Source: Bacillus sp. EB600 (GTDB taxonomy: Bacteria > Bacillota > Bacilli > Bacillales > Cytobacillaceae). Taken from it: a stretch of 64,000 bases of DNA. Below, one piece after another: positions 16,331 to 26,139 of the stretch; the first letter of the stretch is position 1; every line of letters starts with the position of its first letter. Location of the stretch: the NCBI RefSeq assembly GCF_024494385.1, contig NZ_JAEVLT010000002.1:293012-357011 (forward strand), given 5' to 3'. The position numbers and the translations under genes were made by a program. Under the pieces are notes generated by a model, which saw only the letters and a list, made by a program, of their open reading frames with translations, did not search any database and was not told the origin of the DNA.

Positions 16331-18219
16331 TTTTTCATTGGTTGTAATTTTTTCTCTGTTTGGAAGGAGTACTTCCCTTCCATATAGACCTGGTGCCAAA
16401 CCATAAAGGCAAGAACGGTCCAAATCTTTCGGCTGTTGTCGTGCTTACCCTGGCAATGGTCTTCAAGCAGTTTCAATACATAGGCCTTATTGATTAATTG
16501 ATCCGTATTGCTTTCGCGGATTATTTTTTTTGCCCAATCGTTCATCTCATCCTTTAACCAAAGACGGATCGGAACAGGGAAACCAAGCTTTTTGCGGTTT
16601 AAGACATGGTCAGGAACAATGCCTTCAGCCGCTTTCCTGAGAATGTATTTTGTCGTTCCATTTGTGACCTTTAAACTTGCCGGTATTCTTGAGGCAACTT
16701 CGAATACCTCTTTGTCCAGGAATGGAACGCGCAGTTCTAAGGAATGAGCCATCGTCACCCGGTCGGCGTTCAGCAAAATGTCACCGTTCAGCCAGGTATG
16801 CATATCAATAAACTGCATCCGGTCAACCGGGTTATAGCCTTTACTTTCATCATATAATGGTTTCGTGATATTGGTATAATCCAGTCCTTCGCGATAATTA
16901 TTTAATAATTCCCGCTTTTCCGCTTCACTGAACATCTTGGCGTTTCCTATATAGCGTTTTTCAATAGGTGTGACGCCGCGCTCGATAAAGCTTTTACCTT
17001 TCATTCCTTCCGGCATCATGGCTGAAATTGTTTTCAAAAGGGCTTTACCCGCCTTTGGTATACGGTCGAATACTTCCAACGACTGGGGCTCATGGTAGAT
17101 ATTATAACCGCCAAACAGTTCATCGGATCCTTCCCCTGAAAGGACAACTTTGACATGTTTCCTTGCCTCGCGGGCAACGAAATAATGCGGCACGATGGCC
17201 GGGTCGGCCAGCGGATCATCGACCATCCACATAATTCTTGGAAATTCCTGCATGAATTCTTCCGGAGTAATCATATAGCTAATATTCTCAACACCAATTT
17301 TTTCAGCAGTTTCCTTGGCCACATCAATTTCGCTATAACCTTCCCGTTCAAAACCAACCGAAAAAGTTTGAATCGCTGGATGAAATTCTCTAGCAATCGA
17401 AGCGATAATCGACGAGTCGATTCCGCCGGAAAGGAAGGCGCCAACTGGAACATCACTGCGCATATGCATTTTTACTGAATCAAATAAAACGTCCCTGATT
17501 TCTTTGATAAAATCTGCTTCTGCTTTGTCTATCGGCTTAAATGTTGCCCGCCAGTACTGGTGAGTTTCCATCTTTTTTCCTATTTTTTTAATAAAGTAGT
17601 TCCCCGGTTCAAGCTTTTTAATGCCTTCCGACATTGTCAATGGTTCAGGAACAAACTGATAGGTAAAATAATATTGCAGGGCATCATAATTTAACACATC
17701 ATTCTCAAGCGCAAGCAAAATGCTTTTTTTCTCAGAAGCAAAGAAGATGCGATCATCGTCTTCGAAATAAAAGAGTGGTTTGATTCCAAAATGATCCCTT
17801 GCTCCAAAGACTGTCTTTTCTTGTTTATCCCAAATAACAAACGAAAACATTCCGCGTAATTTTTCCACTGCTTTTTCTTTTAAGTGACTGTATAAGGCTA
17901 CAATGACTTCCGTATCTGAATTTGTCGCAAACGTTAAACCTTCTTTGCGAAGTTCTTCACGTAGTTCGATATAGTTGTAGACTTCACCATTAAATATGAT
18001 CCAATAACGATCATTCTCGTATGTGAGCGGCTGATGCCCGCTTTCGATATCAATAATGGCTAACCGCCGGAAACCAAATTGGATATGGTCATCATAATGA
18101 AAGCCTTCATCATCTGGTCCGCGATGGGTAATCAGATCATTCATATTTTTAAATTGCTGTATTTGATCATCACGATAATTTTGTGCTTTTTCGTGTACAC
18201 AGCCAATAAAACCGCACAT
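16327..18219 (-). CDS. asnB: Asparagine synthase (glutamine-hydrolysing)
   Basis: The start is set at ATG 18219 (MCGFIGC), because Cys2 must become the N-terminal nucleophile of the glutamine amidotransferase domain after Met removal; the frame extends four codons further to 18231. The 630-residue protein has the class II GATase domain (about 1-210, RGPDDEGFH motif) and the ATP-pyrophosphatase domain with SGGIDSS near residue 265. It makes asparagine from aspartate, glutamine and ATP. The gene order asnB-metK matches B. subtilis. No terminator exists between its stop and the convergent gene; one lies inside that gene. Confidence 0.96.
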   Translation of the reverse strand: MCGFIGCVHEKAQNYRDDQIQQFKNMNDLITHRGPDDEGFHYDDHIQFGFRRLAIIDIESGHQPLTYENDRYWIIFNGEVYNYIELREELRKEGLTFATNSDTEVIVALYSHLKEKAVEKLRGMFSFVIWDKQEKTVFGARDHFGIKPLFYFEDDDRIFFASEKKSILLALENDVLNYDALQYYFTYQFVPEPLTMSEGIKKLEPGNYFIKKIGKKMETHQYWRATFKPIDKAEADFIKEIRDVLFDSVKMHMRSDVPVGAFLSGGIDSSIIASIAREFHPAIQTFSVGFEREGYSEIDVAKETAEKIGVENISYMITPEEFMQEFPRIMWMVDDPLADPAIVPHYFVAREARKHVKVVLSGEGSDELFGGYNIYHEPQSLEVFDRIPKAGKALLKTISAMMPEGMKGKSFIERGVTPIEKRYIGNAKMFSEAEKRELLNNYREGLDYTNITKPLYDESKGYNPVDRMQFIDMHTWLNGDILLNADRVTMAHSLELRVPFLDKEVFEVASRIPASLKVTNGTTKYILRKAAEGIVPDHVLNRKKLGFPVPIRLWLKDEMNDWAKKIIRESNTDQLINKAYVLKLLEDHCQGKHDNSRKIWTVLAFMVWHQVYMEGKYSFQTEKKLQPMKN

Positions 18220-18408
18220 TATGTACCTCACCTACTCCATTTCTAAATCTTTCCTTTTCCTTAGCAAAGGAATACACAAGTCGAAAATAAATACTCTCTC
18301 ATACTACCACTAATCATAAAAAAATTGCACCTGTAATGATAGGAAAATTCACGTACTATTAAGTTTTACCTATACATATACATATAAACTAGGGATGAAG
18401 CCTTAGAC

Positions 18409-18448
18409 AAAAAAACAGGAGTTACATTAGGCTGCAACTCCCGCTGTT
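18409..18448 (-). terminator. metK terminator
   Basis: On the minus strand AACAG-cg-GGAGTT pairs with AACTCC-TGTT, followed by seven T, just after the metK stop. Confidence 0.85.
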
Positions 18449-18456
18449 TCATTCTA

Positions 18457-19656
18457 TTAAAGACCAGCTTGTGCTTTTAAATCATTTGCTTTGTCTGTCC
18501 GTTCCCAAGGAAGATCTACATCTGTACGGCCAAAGTGTCCGTATGCTGCAGTTTGTTTGTAAATTGGACGTCGCAGATCCAACATCTTAATAATCCCTGC
18601 TGGGCGAAGGTCAAAGTTTTTACCTACTAAATCAACCAATACTTCTTCACTGACTTTACCTGTGCCAAAAGTATCAACGGAAATGGATACAGGCTTAGCA
18701 ACACCAATGGCATAAGCAAGTTGTACTTCAACTTTCTCTGCTAGTCCTGCCGCTACGATATTTTTAGCAACATAACGTGCAGCATATGCTGCCGAACGGT
18801 CTACTTTCGTAGGGTCCTTTCCGGAGAATGCGCCTCCGCCATGACGGGCATATCCACCGTATGTATCAACGATAATCTTACGGCCTGTTAAGCCTGCATC
18901 CCCTTGTGGACCACCAATCACAAAACGGCCGGTAGGATTAATGAAATATTTTGTATTTTCATCGATTAGTTCTTTTGGAACAACTGGTTTAATAACATGT
19001 TCTTTCACATGACGTTGAATTTGCTCTAACGCGATTTCTGGGTGATGCTGCGTTGAAATCACAATTGTATCAATTCTTACCGGTTTGTCATTTTCGTCAT
19101 ATTCGACTGTTACTTGTGTTTTTCCGTCTGGACGAAGATAAGGAAGGATTTCTTCTTTACGAACCTCTGTTAAACGACGGGCAAGCTTATGAGCAAGTGA
19201 GATAGGCAGCGGCATAAGTTCTTTTGTTTCGTTACAGGCAAAGCCGAACATTAAACCTTGGTCTCCTGCACCAATCGCTTCAATTTCTTCATCAGTCATT
19301 TGCCCTTCACGTGCTTCAAGTGCCTGGTTTACACCCATTGCTATATCCGGAGATTGCTCATCAATGGAGGTTAATACAGCACAAGTCTCAGAGTCAAAGC
19401 CATATTTAGCACGATTGTACCCGATACCTTTAATGGTTTTACGAACAATTTTTGGAATATCTACGTAAATAGATGTTGTGATTTCACCTGCTACAAGCAC
19501 TAGGCCAGTTGTTACTGAAGTTTCTGCAGCAACACGTGCATTGGGATCTTTCGCTAAAATTGCATCTAAAATGGAATCAGAAATTTGGTCACAAATCTTA
19601 TCCGGATGACCTTCAGTGACTGATTCAGAAGTGAACAAACGACGTTTTGCTGACAA
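18457..19656 (-). CDS. metK: S-adenosylmethionine synthase
   Basis: A 399-residue MetK that makes SAM from methionine and ATP. Visible signatures are the N-terminal [19 protein letters not shown] region, [10 protein letters not shown], and the P-loop-like [19 protein letters not shown]. Translation starts at TTG 19654-19656 behind TAGGAGGAATTCAG. Control is by a SAM-I riboswitch about 370 nt upstream. A family A repeat lies between the riboswitch terminator and the gene, giving an unusually long leader. Confidence 0.98.
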   Translation of the reverse strand: MSAKRRLFTSESVTEGHPDKICDQISDSILDAILAKDPNARVAAETSVTTGLVLVAGEITTSIYVDIPKIVRKTIKGIGYNRAKYGFDSETCAVLTSIDEQSPDIAMGVNQALEAREGQMTDEEIEAIGAGDQGLMFGFACNETKELMPLPISLAHKLARRLTEVRKEEILPYLRPDGKTQVTVEYDENDKPVRIDTIVISTQHHPEIALEQIQRHVKEHVIKPVVPKELIDENTKYFINPTGRFVIGGPQGDAGLTGRKIIVDTYGGYARHGGGAFSGKDPTKVDRSAAYAARYVAKNIVAAGLAEKVEVQLAYAIGVAKPVSISVDTFGTGKVSEEVLVDLVGKNFDLRPAGIIKMLDLRRPIYKQTAAYGHFGRTDVDLPWERTDKANDLKAQAGL

Positions 19657-19819
19657 CTGAATTCCTCCTATATTTATGAGATAATCGAGGTTCCTGAAGG
19701 TTACAGGTATACTTCTTGAACCTCAGATATTGATACGGAACTCATTCCCTTTATAGTATGAAATAAACAAAGGATTTTTATTAGAAACTCTTATCATTAA
19801 AAGGCTTATACAAAAGAAC

Positions 19820-19965
19820 GAAAGCGCAAGCACCTGTTTAGCGCACGACAGGACTGGAGCACACCGACTGAGATAAAGGAAACACGAAGAGCGTTAGCGA
19901 TTCGTGCTTGACTTATCTCAGGGAGGTGGGCGAAGTACACTAGTCGCTGGGCGCTGAAGCAAGAT
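19820..19965 (+). repeat. Dispersed structured element, family A, copy R3 (inside the metK leader)
   Basis: Plus-strand copy lying antisense in the metK 5' untranslated region. It carries the variant AGCGCACGACAGG. The middle stem is perfect here, CTGAGATAA with TTATCTCAG (9 bp), where the other copies have only GATAA/TTATC. The outer stem GCACCT / GGGCGC has one mismatch and one G-T. Confidence 0.9.
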
Positions 19966-19974
19966 GTAAATTAA

Positions 19975-20028
19975 CTTCATTCAAAGTTATCAACAGGTTA
20001 TTATTTTATAATTTCCTAGACAACAAAA
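19975..20028 (+). repeat. Short dispersed AT-rich sequence, family C, copy C2
   Basis: It starts with the 22-nt segment shared with 10984 (CTTCATTCAAAGTTATCAAC then AG) and continues GGTTATTATTTTATAATTT. It abuts the T run of the SAM riboswitch terminator, as copy C3 abuts the tRNA terminator. Confidence 0.65.
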
Positions 20029-20214
20029 AACCTTTCCATTGTGAGGAAAGGTTGATAGCAAATTTTGCGCGCCTTTCACTCTTATCGTTCAAGGTCAAGC
20101 CTTGCTTCAGATTAGCACCTCGCTAGGAAAAAGACCTGGAAAGAGGTCGTTCTTCTCATATAGCAGGTTGCTGGGTTTCATAGGGCCTGTCCCTCCACCA
20201 GCTCGGGATAAGAG
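20029..20214 (-). promoter_or_regulatory. SAM-I riboswitch (S-box) of metK
   Basis: On the minus strand P1 pairs CTCTTATC (20207-20214) with GATAAGAG (20079-20086). Between them are the conserved blocks GAGCTGGTGGAGGGA, GGCCCTATGAAACCC and AGCAACC, and GGTGCTAATC. The terminator AACCTTTCC / GGAAAGGTT (20029-20053) ends in TTTTTTG. GAAAGG just after P1 could pair with CCTTTC to form the antiterminator. Confidence 0.97.
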
Positions 20215-20382
20215 AGTATCCGTTCAAATTAAAATCATACCGTACCCTAGTAACCAATGTCAACCACTTTTGCAGAATAATCATGAAAAAAGGGGATCAT
20301 TCATTTTTTTCTACCTTTAAATAAGCTAATTTTCGGTATTCATGAAATTCTAATTAATTTACAGAAATTTTCATAATTAGTA

Positions 20383-20410
20383 TAGACTAATCATTTTAAT
20401 GTGCTATACT
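20383..20410 (+). promoter_or_regulatory. pckA promoter with CcpN-like operator
   Basis: -35 TAGACT (20383-20388) and extended -10 TGcTATACT (TATACT 20405-20410) are spaced 16 nt. TGTGCTATACT (20400-20410) matches the CcpN box TRTGHYATAYW as I remember it. AGTATAG (20379-20385) and CTATACT (20404-20410) form a 7-bp inverted repeat across the promoter. CcpN represses pckA under glycolytic conditions in B. subtilis. Confidence 0.65.
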
Positions 20411-20462
20411 ATTTGTAAAATGTTACAACATTAAAATCATTGTAAAGGATGGTATTCATTAA

Positions 20463-22046
20463 ATGAACTCCACGCATACTGAAAATGTGCTAAATGGTTT
20501 ACTTGCAAAGGAAAATGTCCATATCCAATTGTCAGTTCCACAATTAGTCGAAAAGGTTTTAAGCCGGAAGGAAGCAACCTTAACTTCAACAGGTGCAATA
20601 CGAGTTTCAACAGGTAAATATACGGGTCGCTCCCCGCAAGATAAATTTATTGTTGAGGAACCGTCAACAAAGGATAAAATTGGTTGGGGAACGAACCAGC
20701 CGATCTCGCAAGAATCATTTTCAAGACTATATGACAAAGTTCTTGCTTATTTAGATCAAAAAGAGGAAATCTTTGTTTTTAATGGTTTTGCTGGAGCAGA
20801 TAAGAAATCCCAATTGCCTATTCAAGTTATTAATGAATACGCATGGCATAATCTTTTTGTTCATCAATTATTTATCCGCCCTACTGACGAAGAACTCAGT
20901 ACCCATAAACCGGAATTCACTGTTATTTGTGCTCCGAACTTTAAAGCTGATCCAAGTGTTGATGGTACGAAATCTGAGACATTTATTCTGATTTCTTTTG
21001 AAAGAAAAACAGTTTTAATCGGTGGAACAGAATATGCAGGTGAAATGAAGAAATCGATTTTCTCCGTTATGAATTTCTTACTTCCGGAAAACAATATTTT
21101 ATCCATGCATTGCTCTTCAAATGTAGGTGCTGAAGGCGATGTTGCCCTTTTCTTCGGTCTTTCCGGAACAGGAAAAACAACACTCTCGGCAGATCCAAAC
21201 CGCCGTTTAATTGGTGACGATGAGCATGGCTGGTCCCAGCACGGGGTCTTTAATATTGAAGGTGGCTGCTACGCGAAAACAATTAACCTTTCCCGTGAAA
21301 AGGAACCACAAATTTTTGATGCGATTAAATTCGGTACCGTCCTTGAAAATGTAGTTATCGACCCTACTACTAGACTAGCGAATTATGATGATAGTGCATT
21401 GACTGAAAATACTCGGGCTGCCTATCCTTTGGAAGCACTCGATAATATTGTTCAGCCTAGTGTTGCCGGCCACCCAAACACTGTTGTATTCTTAACTGCA
21501 GACGCATTTGGAGTTTTGCCTCCAATCTCAAAATTATCAAGAGAGCAAGCCATGTACCACTTCTTAAGTGGTTATACATCCAAGCTAGCCGGAACAGAGC
21601 GCGGAGTTACATCTCCAGAAGCAACTTTTTCTACCTGTTTCGGAGCGCCATTCCTGCCGCTTCCTGCAACTCGCTATGCAGAAATGCTTGGCCAAAAAGT
21701 ACTAGAGCATAATGCCAATGTATTCCTTGTTAATACAGGCTGGACTGGCGGTGAATATGGGATCGGCAACCGGATGAAACTTTCCTATACAAGGGCAATG
21801 GTTCAAGCTGCACTCGAAGGTGAATTGAACAACGTTGAAACTGTTAAAGATGAAATTTTTGGTTTAAATATCCCTGTTCATGTTGCAGGTGTTCCTGATG
21901 AAGTACTGCAACCGCAAAAAACTTGGGCTGACAAGAACGCTTATGAAGCAAAAGCAAAAGAACTTGCTGCCAAGTTCCGTGAAAACTTCAAAAAGTTCGC
22001 TGACGTTTCAGCTGAAATTGCTGAAAAAGGTGCACCGTTAAAATAA
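20463..22046 (+). CDS. pckA: Phosphoenolpyruvate carboxykinase (ATP)
   Basis: A 527-residue ATP-dependent PEP carboxykinase, the first committed gluconeogenic step from oxaloacetate. The kinase P-loop GLSGTGKTT is at residues 232-240 and the second metal/nucleotide motif LIGDDEHGW at 249-257. The substrate-binding RSPQDKF (56-62) and the C-terminal [18 protein letters not shown] are also present. Start ATG 20463 follows AAAGGATGG. It diverges from the metK leader and carries a CcpN-like operator, consistent with repression on glucose. A very strong terminator follows. Confidence 0.97.
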   Translation: MNSTHTENVLNGLLAKENVHIQLSVPQLVEKVLSRKEATLTSTGAIRVSTGKYTGRSPQDKFIVEEPSTKDKIGWGTNQPISQESFSRLYDKVLAYLDQKEEIFVFNGFAGADKKSQLPIQVINEYAWHNLFVHQLFIRPTDEELSTHKPEFTVICAPNFKADPSVDGTKSETFILISFERKTVLIGGTEYAGEMKKSIFSVMNFLLPENNILSMHCSSNVGAEGDVALFFGLSGTGKTTLSADPNRRLIGDDEHGWSQHGVFNIEGGCYAKTINLSREKEPQIFDAIKFGTVLENVVIDPTTRLANYDDSALTENTRAAYPLEALDNIVQPSVAGHPNTVVFLTADAFGVLPPISKLSREQAMYHFLSGYTSKLAGTERGVTSPEATFSTCFGAPFLPLPATRYAEMLGQKVLEHNANVFLVNTGWTGGEYGIGNRMKLSYTRAMVQAALEGELNNVETVKDEIFGLNIPVHVAGVPDEVLQPQKTWADKNAYEAKAKELAAKFRENFKKFADVSAEIAEKGAPLK

Positions 22047-22070
22047 ATGCGGAAGTTCCCTGATACTATA

Positions 22071-22106
22071 AATAAAAACCTTATCATTGCTGATAAGGTT
22101 TTTATT
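22071..22106. terminator. pckA terminator (bidirectional)
   Basis: A 16-bp perfect stem, AATAAAAACCTTATCA / TGATAAGGTTTTTATT, with a TTGC loop. It is symmetrical, so it can also end the ytmA-ytmB transcript. Confidence 0.9.
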
Positions 22107-22117
22107 TATTCCACTCA

Positions 22118-22360
22118 TTAATTTGTTGAATTCAATGAAACTAATTCATAGGTTATAAACGTTGCTTGATTTTGCCATTCAACCTTTTTAATCATCCCTG
22201 TTCCGTTTGAATCGCCCTCAATTTCTTTTCTTACATCCACGGGGATATCGATTGGATATAATCGATATCCTTTCTTCTCTAATAAAAAAAGATTTTCCTC
22301 CAGCCTTTTTTCTCGGCCTTTCGTCACAATCATAGTATTTAATTCAAGAGGCATTCCCAT
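22118..22360 (-). CDS. ytmB: YtmB-like protein (DUF2584 type)
   Basis: Start ATG 22360 (MGMPLELNTM) is 8 nt after AGGAG; an in-frame ATG at 22366 is too close. The 80-residue protein is a small soluble beta-rich domain (KGYRLYPIDIPVDVRK, ATFITYELVSLNS) without catalytic motifs. It resembles B. subtilis YtmB, whose function is not known. It follows ytmA by 33 nt on the same strand, as in B. subtilis. Confidence 0.8.
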   Translation of the reverse strand: MGMPLELNTMIVTKGREKRLEENLFLLEKKGYRLYPIDIPVDVRKEIEGDSNGTGMIKKVEWQNQATFITYELVSLNSTN

Positions 22361-22393
22361 TCGCATCGCTCCTCTTATTATTTTAACTCTATT

Positions 22394-23185
22394 TTAACAC
22401 TTTTCACTCTGCGATTTCATCCATCTCGTTAAATCTGTGACGATTCTTCGATTGACAAGTGGTGGAAAATAGTGATTAAAATCATGAAAATACCAGCTTT
22501 CAACAGGTTTATGTAATGCCTTAAGCCGATTTTCAAGCAGATAGGCATGTTGTACAGTAACATTTTGATCCTTTACTCCATGGATGATCAATACGGGTGC
22601 AGTGATTTTTTCTACTTGATAAAGTGGCGTGCGCTTGTGATACTTTTCAGGATATCTAGTAGGAGTTCCGCCAATGACCCTCTTCATCATTCTTCTTAAG
22701 TCCTGCCGTTCCATGTATGTTAACGACATATCACTAACACCTCCCCAAGTCACAACGCTTGTTATGTCAGGAAAGTTGATTGCTGTCCATAAAGCCATTA
22801 CACCTCCGCGGGAAAAACCAAAAACATGAATGTTTTTTACAGTGGGAAGTGATTTCAACAGAATTAATGCTGCAAACGCATCTTCCCTGTCTTCTCCGCC
22901 AAAATCTTCATTTCCTTCTCCACCTTGGTTGCCTCGATAAAAGGGAGCAAACACAATAAATCCCTCTGCAGCAAACTGCGCTATCCTTGCCGGACGGACC
23001 ATCCCCACGCTTTTAATCCCACCTCTTAAATAAAGAAAGGCATCCTTTGTTTTTTGATGCTTTGGTTCAGCAAGCAGACCCTTTACGCGCAACCCATTTG
23101 AAAAATAGGTAACCAGCGTTAATTCTACATTCGGATTCGGAGATGGTAATCTGTGTGATGCGACTACTTTACCATTCTCGTCCAT
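22394..23185 (-). CDS. ytmA: Alpha/beta hydrolase, prolyl-oligopeptidase-like (YtmA)
   Basis: A 263-residue hydrolase with nucleophile elbow GFSRGG (S125), an acid in HGVKDQNV and a histidine in HDFNHYFPP. The segment APFYRGNQGGEG is shared with acyl-peptide hydrolase and dienelactone-hydrolase-like proteins. The substrate is unknown. The start ATG 23185 lies behind AAAGGAGAGG. It is transcribed with ytmB, away from the ABC importer genes. Confidence 0.85.
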   Translation of the reverse strand: MDENGKVVASHRLPSPNPNVELTLVTYFSNGLRVKGLLAEPKHQKTKDAFLYLRGGIKSVGMVRPARIAQFAAEGFIVFAPFYRGNQGGEGNEDFGGEDREDAFAALILLKSLPTVKNIHVFGFSRGGVMALWTAINFPDITSVVTWGGVSDMSLTYMERQDLRRMMKRVIGGTPTRYPEKYHKRTPLYQVEKITAPVLIIHGVKDQNVTVQHAYLLENRLKALHKPVESWYFHDFNHYFPPLVNRRIVTDLTRWMKSQSEKC

Positions 23186-23293
23186 TATTACACCCTCTCC
23201 TTTTACTTTTTACAATTGGGCATTCACACATTTTCTTCCCCTTCATACGATATTTTAGGTAAAAAACAGCCCAGATTGAGGAGGTTCCATTAC

Positions 23294-24310
23294 ATGAAAA
23301 AATTGTTAAAACTCAGTGTTTCCATTTTCTTCTCCGCTATTCTTATCTTTTCATTAGCAGCCTGCAGTAATACTAGTCAACCACCCAAAAAACAGCATGA
23401 AAAAGTCCGCATTGCTGAGGTAACCCGTTCGATTTTCTATGCACCTGAATATGTTGCATTATCCAAAGGTTTTTTTAAAGATGAAGGATTAGACGTTAGC
23501 CTTACGACTACTGCTGGTGGTGATAAAACGATGACCGCCCTGCTTTCTGGAGGTGCTGATATCGGACTCGTTGGTTCAGAAACATCAATCTATGTTTATG
23601 CACAAGGCTCCGGTGACCCAGTTATCAATTTTGCTCAGTTAACCCAAACAGATGGTACATTCCTTGTTTCAAGAAAGAAAATTGATCATTTTTCATGGGA
23701 GCTATTAAAAGGCACAACCTTTCTAGGACAACGAAAAGGCGGAATGCCGCAAATGGTTGGTGAATATGTTCTCAAACAACATGGGATTGATCCGCACCAA
23801 GACTTAAACTTAATTCAAAATGTTGATTTTGCTAACATTTCAAGTGCGTTTGCTTCTGGAACAGGTGACTTTGTCCAATTATTTGAACCAACTGCCAGCA
23901 TATTTGAAAAGGAAGGAAAAGGCTATATCGTCGCTTCCTTTGGAACAGAATCTGGGCATGTCCCCTATACTACCTTTATGGCAAAACAAAGCTATATGAA
24001 AAAAAATCCTGCAACTGTCAAAAAATTCACAAAAGCAATCTATCGGGCTCAGCAATGGGTGGACTCTCATTCTGCTAAAGAGACAGCTCAAGCCATTCAG
24101 CCGTATTTTCCTGACACGGATATGGGTATTATGGAAACAGTTGTTGACCGTTATAAAACACAAGGATCGTATGCAACCAATCCAATTCTTGATCAAAAAG
24201 AATGGAATAACCTCCAAACTATTATGAAAGAAGCTGGAGAACTTCCAAAACAAGTAGACTATAAAACCCTTGTGAATACGAGTATCGCTGAGTCTGTCAT
24301 TCAAAAGTAA
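23294..24310 (+). CDS. ytlA: ABC transporter substrate-binding lipoprotein (YtlA; SsuA/NMT1 type)
   Basis: The start is ATG 23294 (MKKLLKLSVS), behind TTGAGGAGG; an in-frame extension to 23216 has no signal-peptide character. The 338-residue protein has a lipoprotein signal with lipobox LAAC (C24). It belongs to the periplasmic-binding fold of the sulfonate/nitrate/thiamine-pyrimidine group (EYVALSKGFFKDEGLDV near the N-terminus, GGADIGLVGSE). The ligand is not defined by the sequence. It is first in a unit with ytlC and ytlD. Confidence 0.88.
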   Translation: MKKLLKLSVSIFFSAILIFSLAACSNTSQPPKKQHEKVRIAEVTRSIFYAPEYVALSKGFFKDEGLDVSLTTTAGGDKTMTALLSGGADIGLVGSETSIYVYAQGSGDPVINFAQLTQTDGTFLVSRKKIDHFSWELLKGTTFLGQRKGGMPQMVGEYVLKQHGIDPHQDLNLIQNVDFANISSAFASGTGDFVQLFEPTASIFEKEGKGYIVASFGTESGHVPYTTFMAKQSYMKKNPATVKKFTKAIYRAQQWVDSHSAKETAQAIQPYFPDTDMGIMETVVDRYKTQGSYATNPILDQKEWNNLQTIMKEAGELPKQVDYKTLVNTSIAESVIQK

Positions 24311-24353
24311 AAAACTTTGAGATCCAAAAGTAAAGTCTAAAGGAGGCGGTCCA

Positions 24354-25124
24354 ATGAGTTTGTTGACCATCAATGAAATCCAACATACCTATTTTACAAA
24401 AGCCTCTACGACCACGGCCCTCTCCAATGTCTCACTAAAAATTGAGGAAGGAGAATTTGTTTCCTTTCTCGGCCCTAGCGGCTGTGGAAAAACGACCCTT
24501 CTGTCCATTATTGCCGGGTTACTGAAACCAACCCAAGGAACCGTTCTTCTGGAAAATAAACCTCTGTCTTCGAAAAAGAATGATATTGGCTATATGCTTC
24601 AGCAAGACTACCTGTTTCCTTGGAAAACAATTGAAGAAAACGTCCTTTTGGGATTGAAATTATCAAAACAGCTTAATGAGAAAACGAAATCAGCAGCATT
24701 ACAGCTTTTAAAGCAAATTGGTCTAAACGGCGTGGAGAACCAACTGCCAAAGCAGCTTTCCGGTGGAATGCGGCAGCGTGCTGCACTTGTAAGAACATTA
24801 GCAACAGAGCCAAAGATATTAATGCTTGACGAACCTTTTTCAGCACTTGATTATCAAACTAAGTTAAAATTGGAGGATTTAGTCTCCAAGACATTAAAAG
24901 AGTTTAAAAAAACGGCCATTCTTGTTACACATGATATCGGTGAAGCCCTTGCGATGAGTGATCGGGTATTTTTATTTTCAGCAAGGCCAGGCAGGCTTTA
25001 TCGTACTTTTCAAATTCCCGATGCGCTAAGAAAGGAATCTCCTTTTAAGGCCCGAAACCACGAATTGTATTCCACCCTTTTTCAAACAATTTGGAAGGAG
25101 CTGGAATCCCTTGAATCAACATAA
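24354..25124 (+). CDS. ytlC: ABC transporter ATP-binding protein (YtlC)
   Basis: A 256-residue ATPase of the SsuB/TauB type. Walker [10 protein letters not shown] is at residues 40-48, the signature LSGGMRQR at 135-142, Walker B LMLDEP at 156-161 and the switch histidine in TH-DIGEA. Start ATG 24354 follows AAAGGAGGCGG. It is encoded 43 nt after the binding protein and overlaps the permease by 14 nt, so the three form an importer for a small anionic or heterocyclic solute. Confidence 0.93.
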   Translation: MSLLTINEIQHTYFTKASTTTALSNVSLKIEEGEFVSFLGPSGCGKTTLLSIIAGLLKPTQGTVLLENKPLSSKKNDIGYMLQQDYLFPWKTIEENVLLGLKLSKQLNEKTKSAALQLLKQIGLNGVENQLPKQLSGGMRQRAALVRTLATEPKILMLDEPFSALDYQTKLKLEDLVSKTLKEFKKTAILVTHDIGEALAMSDRVFLFSARPGRLYRTFQIPDALRKESPFKARNHELYSTLFQTIWKELESLEST

Positions 25125-25911
25125 AGTAAAACACCTGCATCAAGAATATCTACGTTCCATAAAAATTGAAAAAAGATGGGTGCGATTTTATCAAGTTTTA
25201 ATTTTTTTATTATTTTTTATTGGCTGGGAAGTCGCTAGCAGACTTCATTGGGTCGATCCGCTCATTTTCAGTTCACCTTCAAAAATATGGCTGTTATTTT
25301 TGGAAAAAGCACAAGATGGAACACTGCTGGAAAGCACCAGTGTAACCTTAACAGAAACTGTCCTTGGCTTTATATTAGGGACATTACTAGGTACCATTTT
25401 AGCGGCAATCCTATGGTGGTCCCCGATGATCTCAAAAGTTCTTGATCCCTATCTCGTAATTTTAAACGCATTGCCAAAGGTTGCCCTTGGTCCGATTTTA
25501 ATTGTTGCTTTAGGTCCTGGCTACACTTCTATTGTTTCAATGGGTATTATTATTTCCGTTATTGTGACAACGATCGTAATTTATACATCCTTTCGCGAAG
25601 TAGACCCCAACTACATCAAAGTAATGCAGACATTTGGTGCTACCCGACTGCAATGCTTTAAAGAAGCCATCCTGCCTGCCAGTTTTCCGACGATTATCTC
25701 GACCTTAAAGGTTAATGTCGGGTTATCATGGGTAGGAGTAATTGTCGGAGAATATCTTGTTTCATCTAAAGGTCTTGGATATATGATTATTTACGGCTTC
25801 CAGGTGTTTAATTTTACATTAGTCATGCTATCACTGCTTGTCATCGCTGTCTTAGCGACTATTATGTACCAGCTCGTTGATTTTATTGAGAAAAAACTAA
25901 TAAAAGAATAG
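25111..25911 (+). CDS. ytlD: ABC transporter permease (YtlD)
   Basis: A 266-residue permease with about six helices and the BPD inner-membrane signature in [23 protein letters not shown] (EAA loop). Translation begins at TTG 25111, inside ytlC, with AAGGAG 10 nt upstream. It is the membrane partner of YtlA and YtlC. Its TAG stop lies within the terminator stem that follows. Confidence 0.92.
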   Translation: MNQHKVKHLHQEYLRSIKIEKRWVRFYQVLIFLLFFIGWEVASRLHWVDPLIFSSPSKIWLLFLEKAQDGTLLESTSVTLTETVLGFILGTLLGTILAAILWWSPMISKVLDPYLVILNALPKVALGPILIVALGPGYTSIVSMGIIISVIVTTIVIYTSFREVDPNYIKVMQTFGATRLQCFKEAILPASFPTIISTLKVNVGLSWVGVIVGEYLVSSKGLGYMIIYGFQVFNFTLVMLSLLVIAVLATIMYQLVDFIEKKLIKE

Positions 25912-25932
25912 CGCTAATGACGCTATTCTTTT
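25902..25932. terminator. ytlACD terminator
   Basis: A 12-bp stem, AAAAGAATAGCG / CGCTATTCTTTT, with a 7-nt loop and a T tract. It contains the ytlD stop codon. Confidence 0.88.
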
Positions 25933-26038
25933 TAGTTTTTCGGTAAAATCGAATCTTTTTATTAATTTCCGGATGACTTGCTCTTTCATAAATTCTGTTT
26001 CTTAGGTCATTTTTTCAAGAAGTCGAATAACCTGTATC

Positions 26039-26085
26039 AAAAAAGCAGCTATGTACTTTGAAAAAAAGTAATTAGCTGCCTTTTT
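26039..26085. terminator. purU terminator (bidirectional)
   Basis: GCAGCTA / TAGCTGC plus the inner GTACTTT / AAAGTA pair, with T runs on both sides. Confidence 0.85.
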
Positions 26086-26139
26086 ATCTTTTCATTTTAT
26101 TTCTTTAAGGAAAAAGCTTGTCTTGCCTAGCAAAACAAC

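Noticed and set aside
19988..19996. TTATCAACA as a DnaA box or replication-related site
   Set aside because: One mismatch from the B. subtilis consensus and isolated; it is better explained as part of the family C repeat.
20102..20320. Plus-strand 72-codon frame over the SAM riboswitch
   Set aside because: It lies antisense to the S-box aptamer and has no ribosome binding site.
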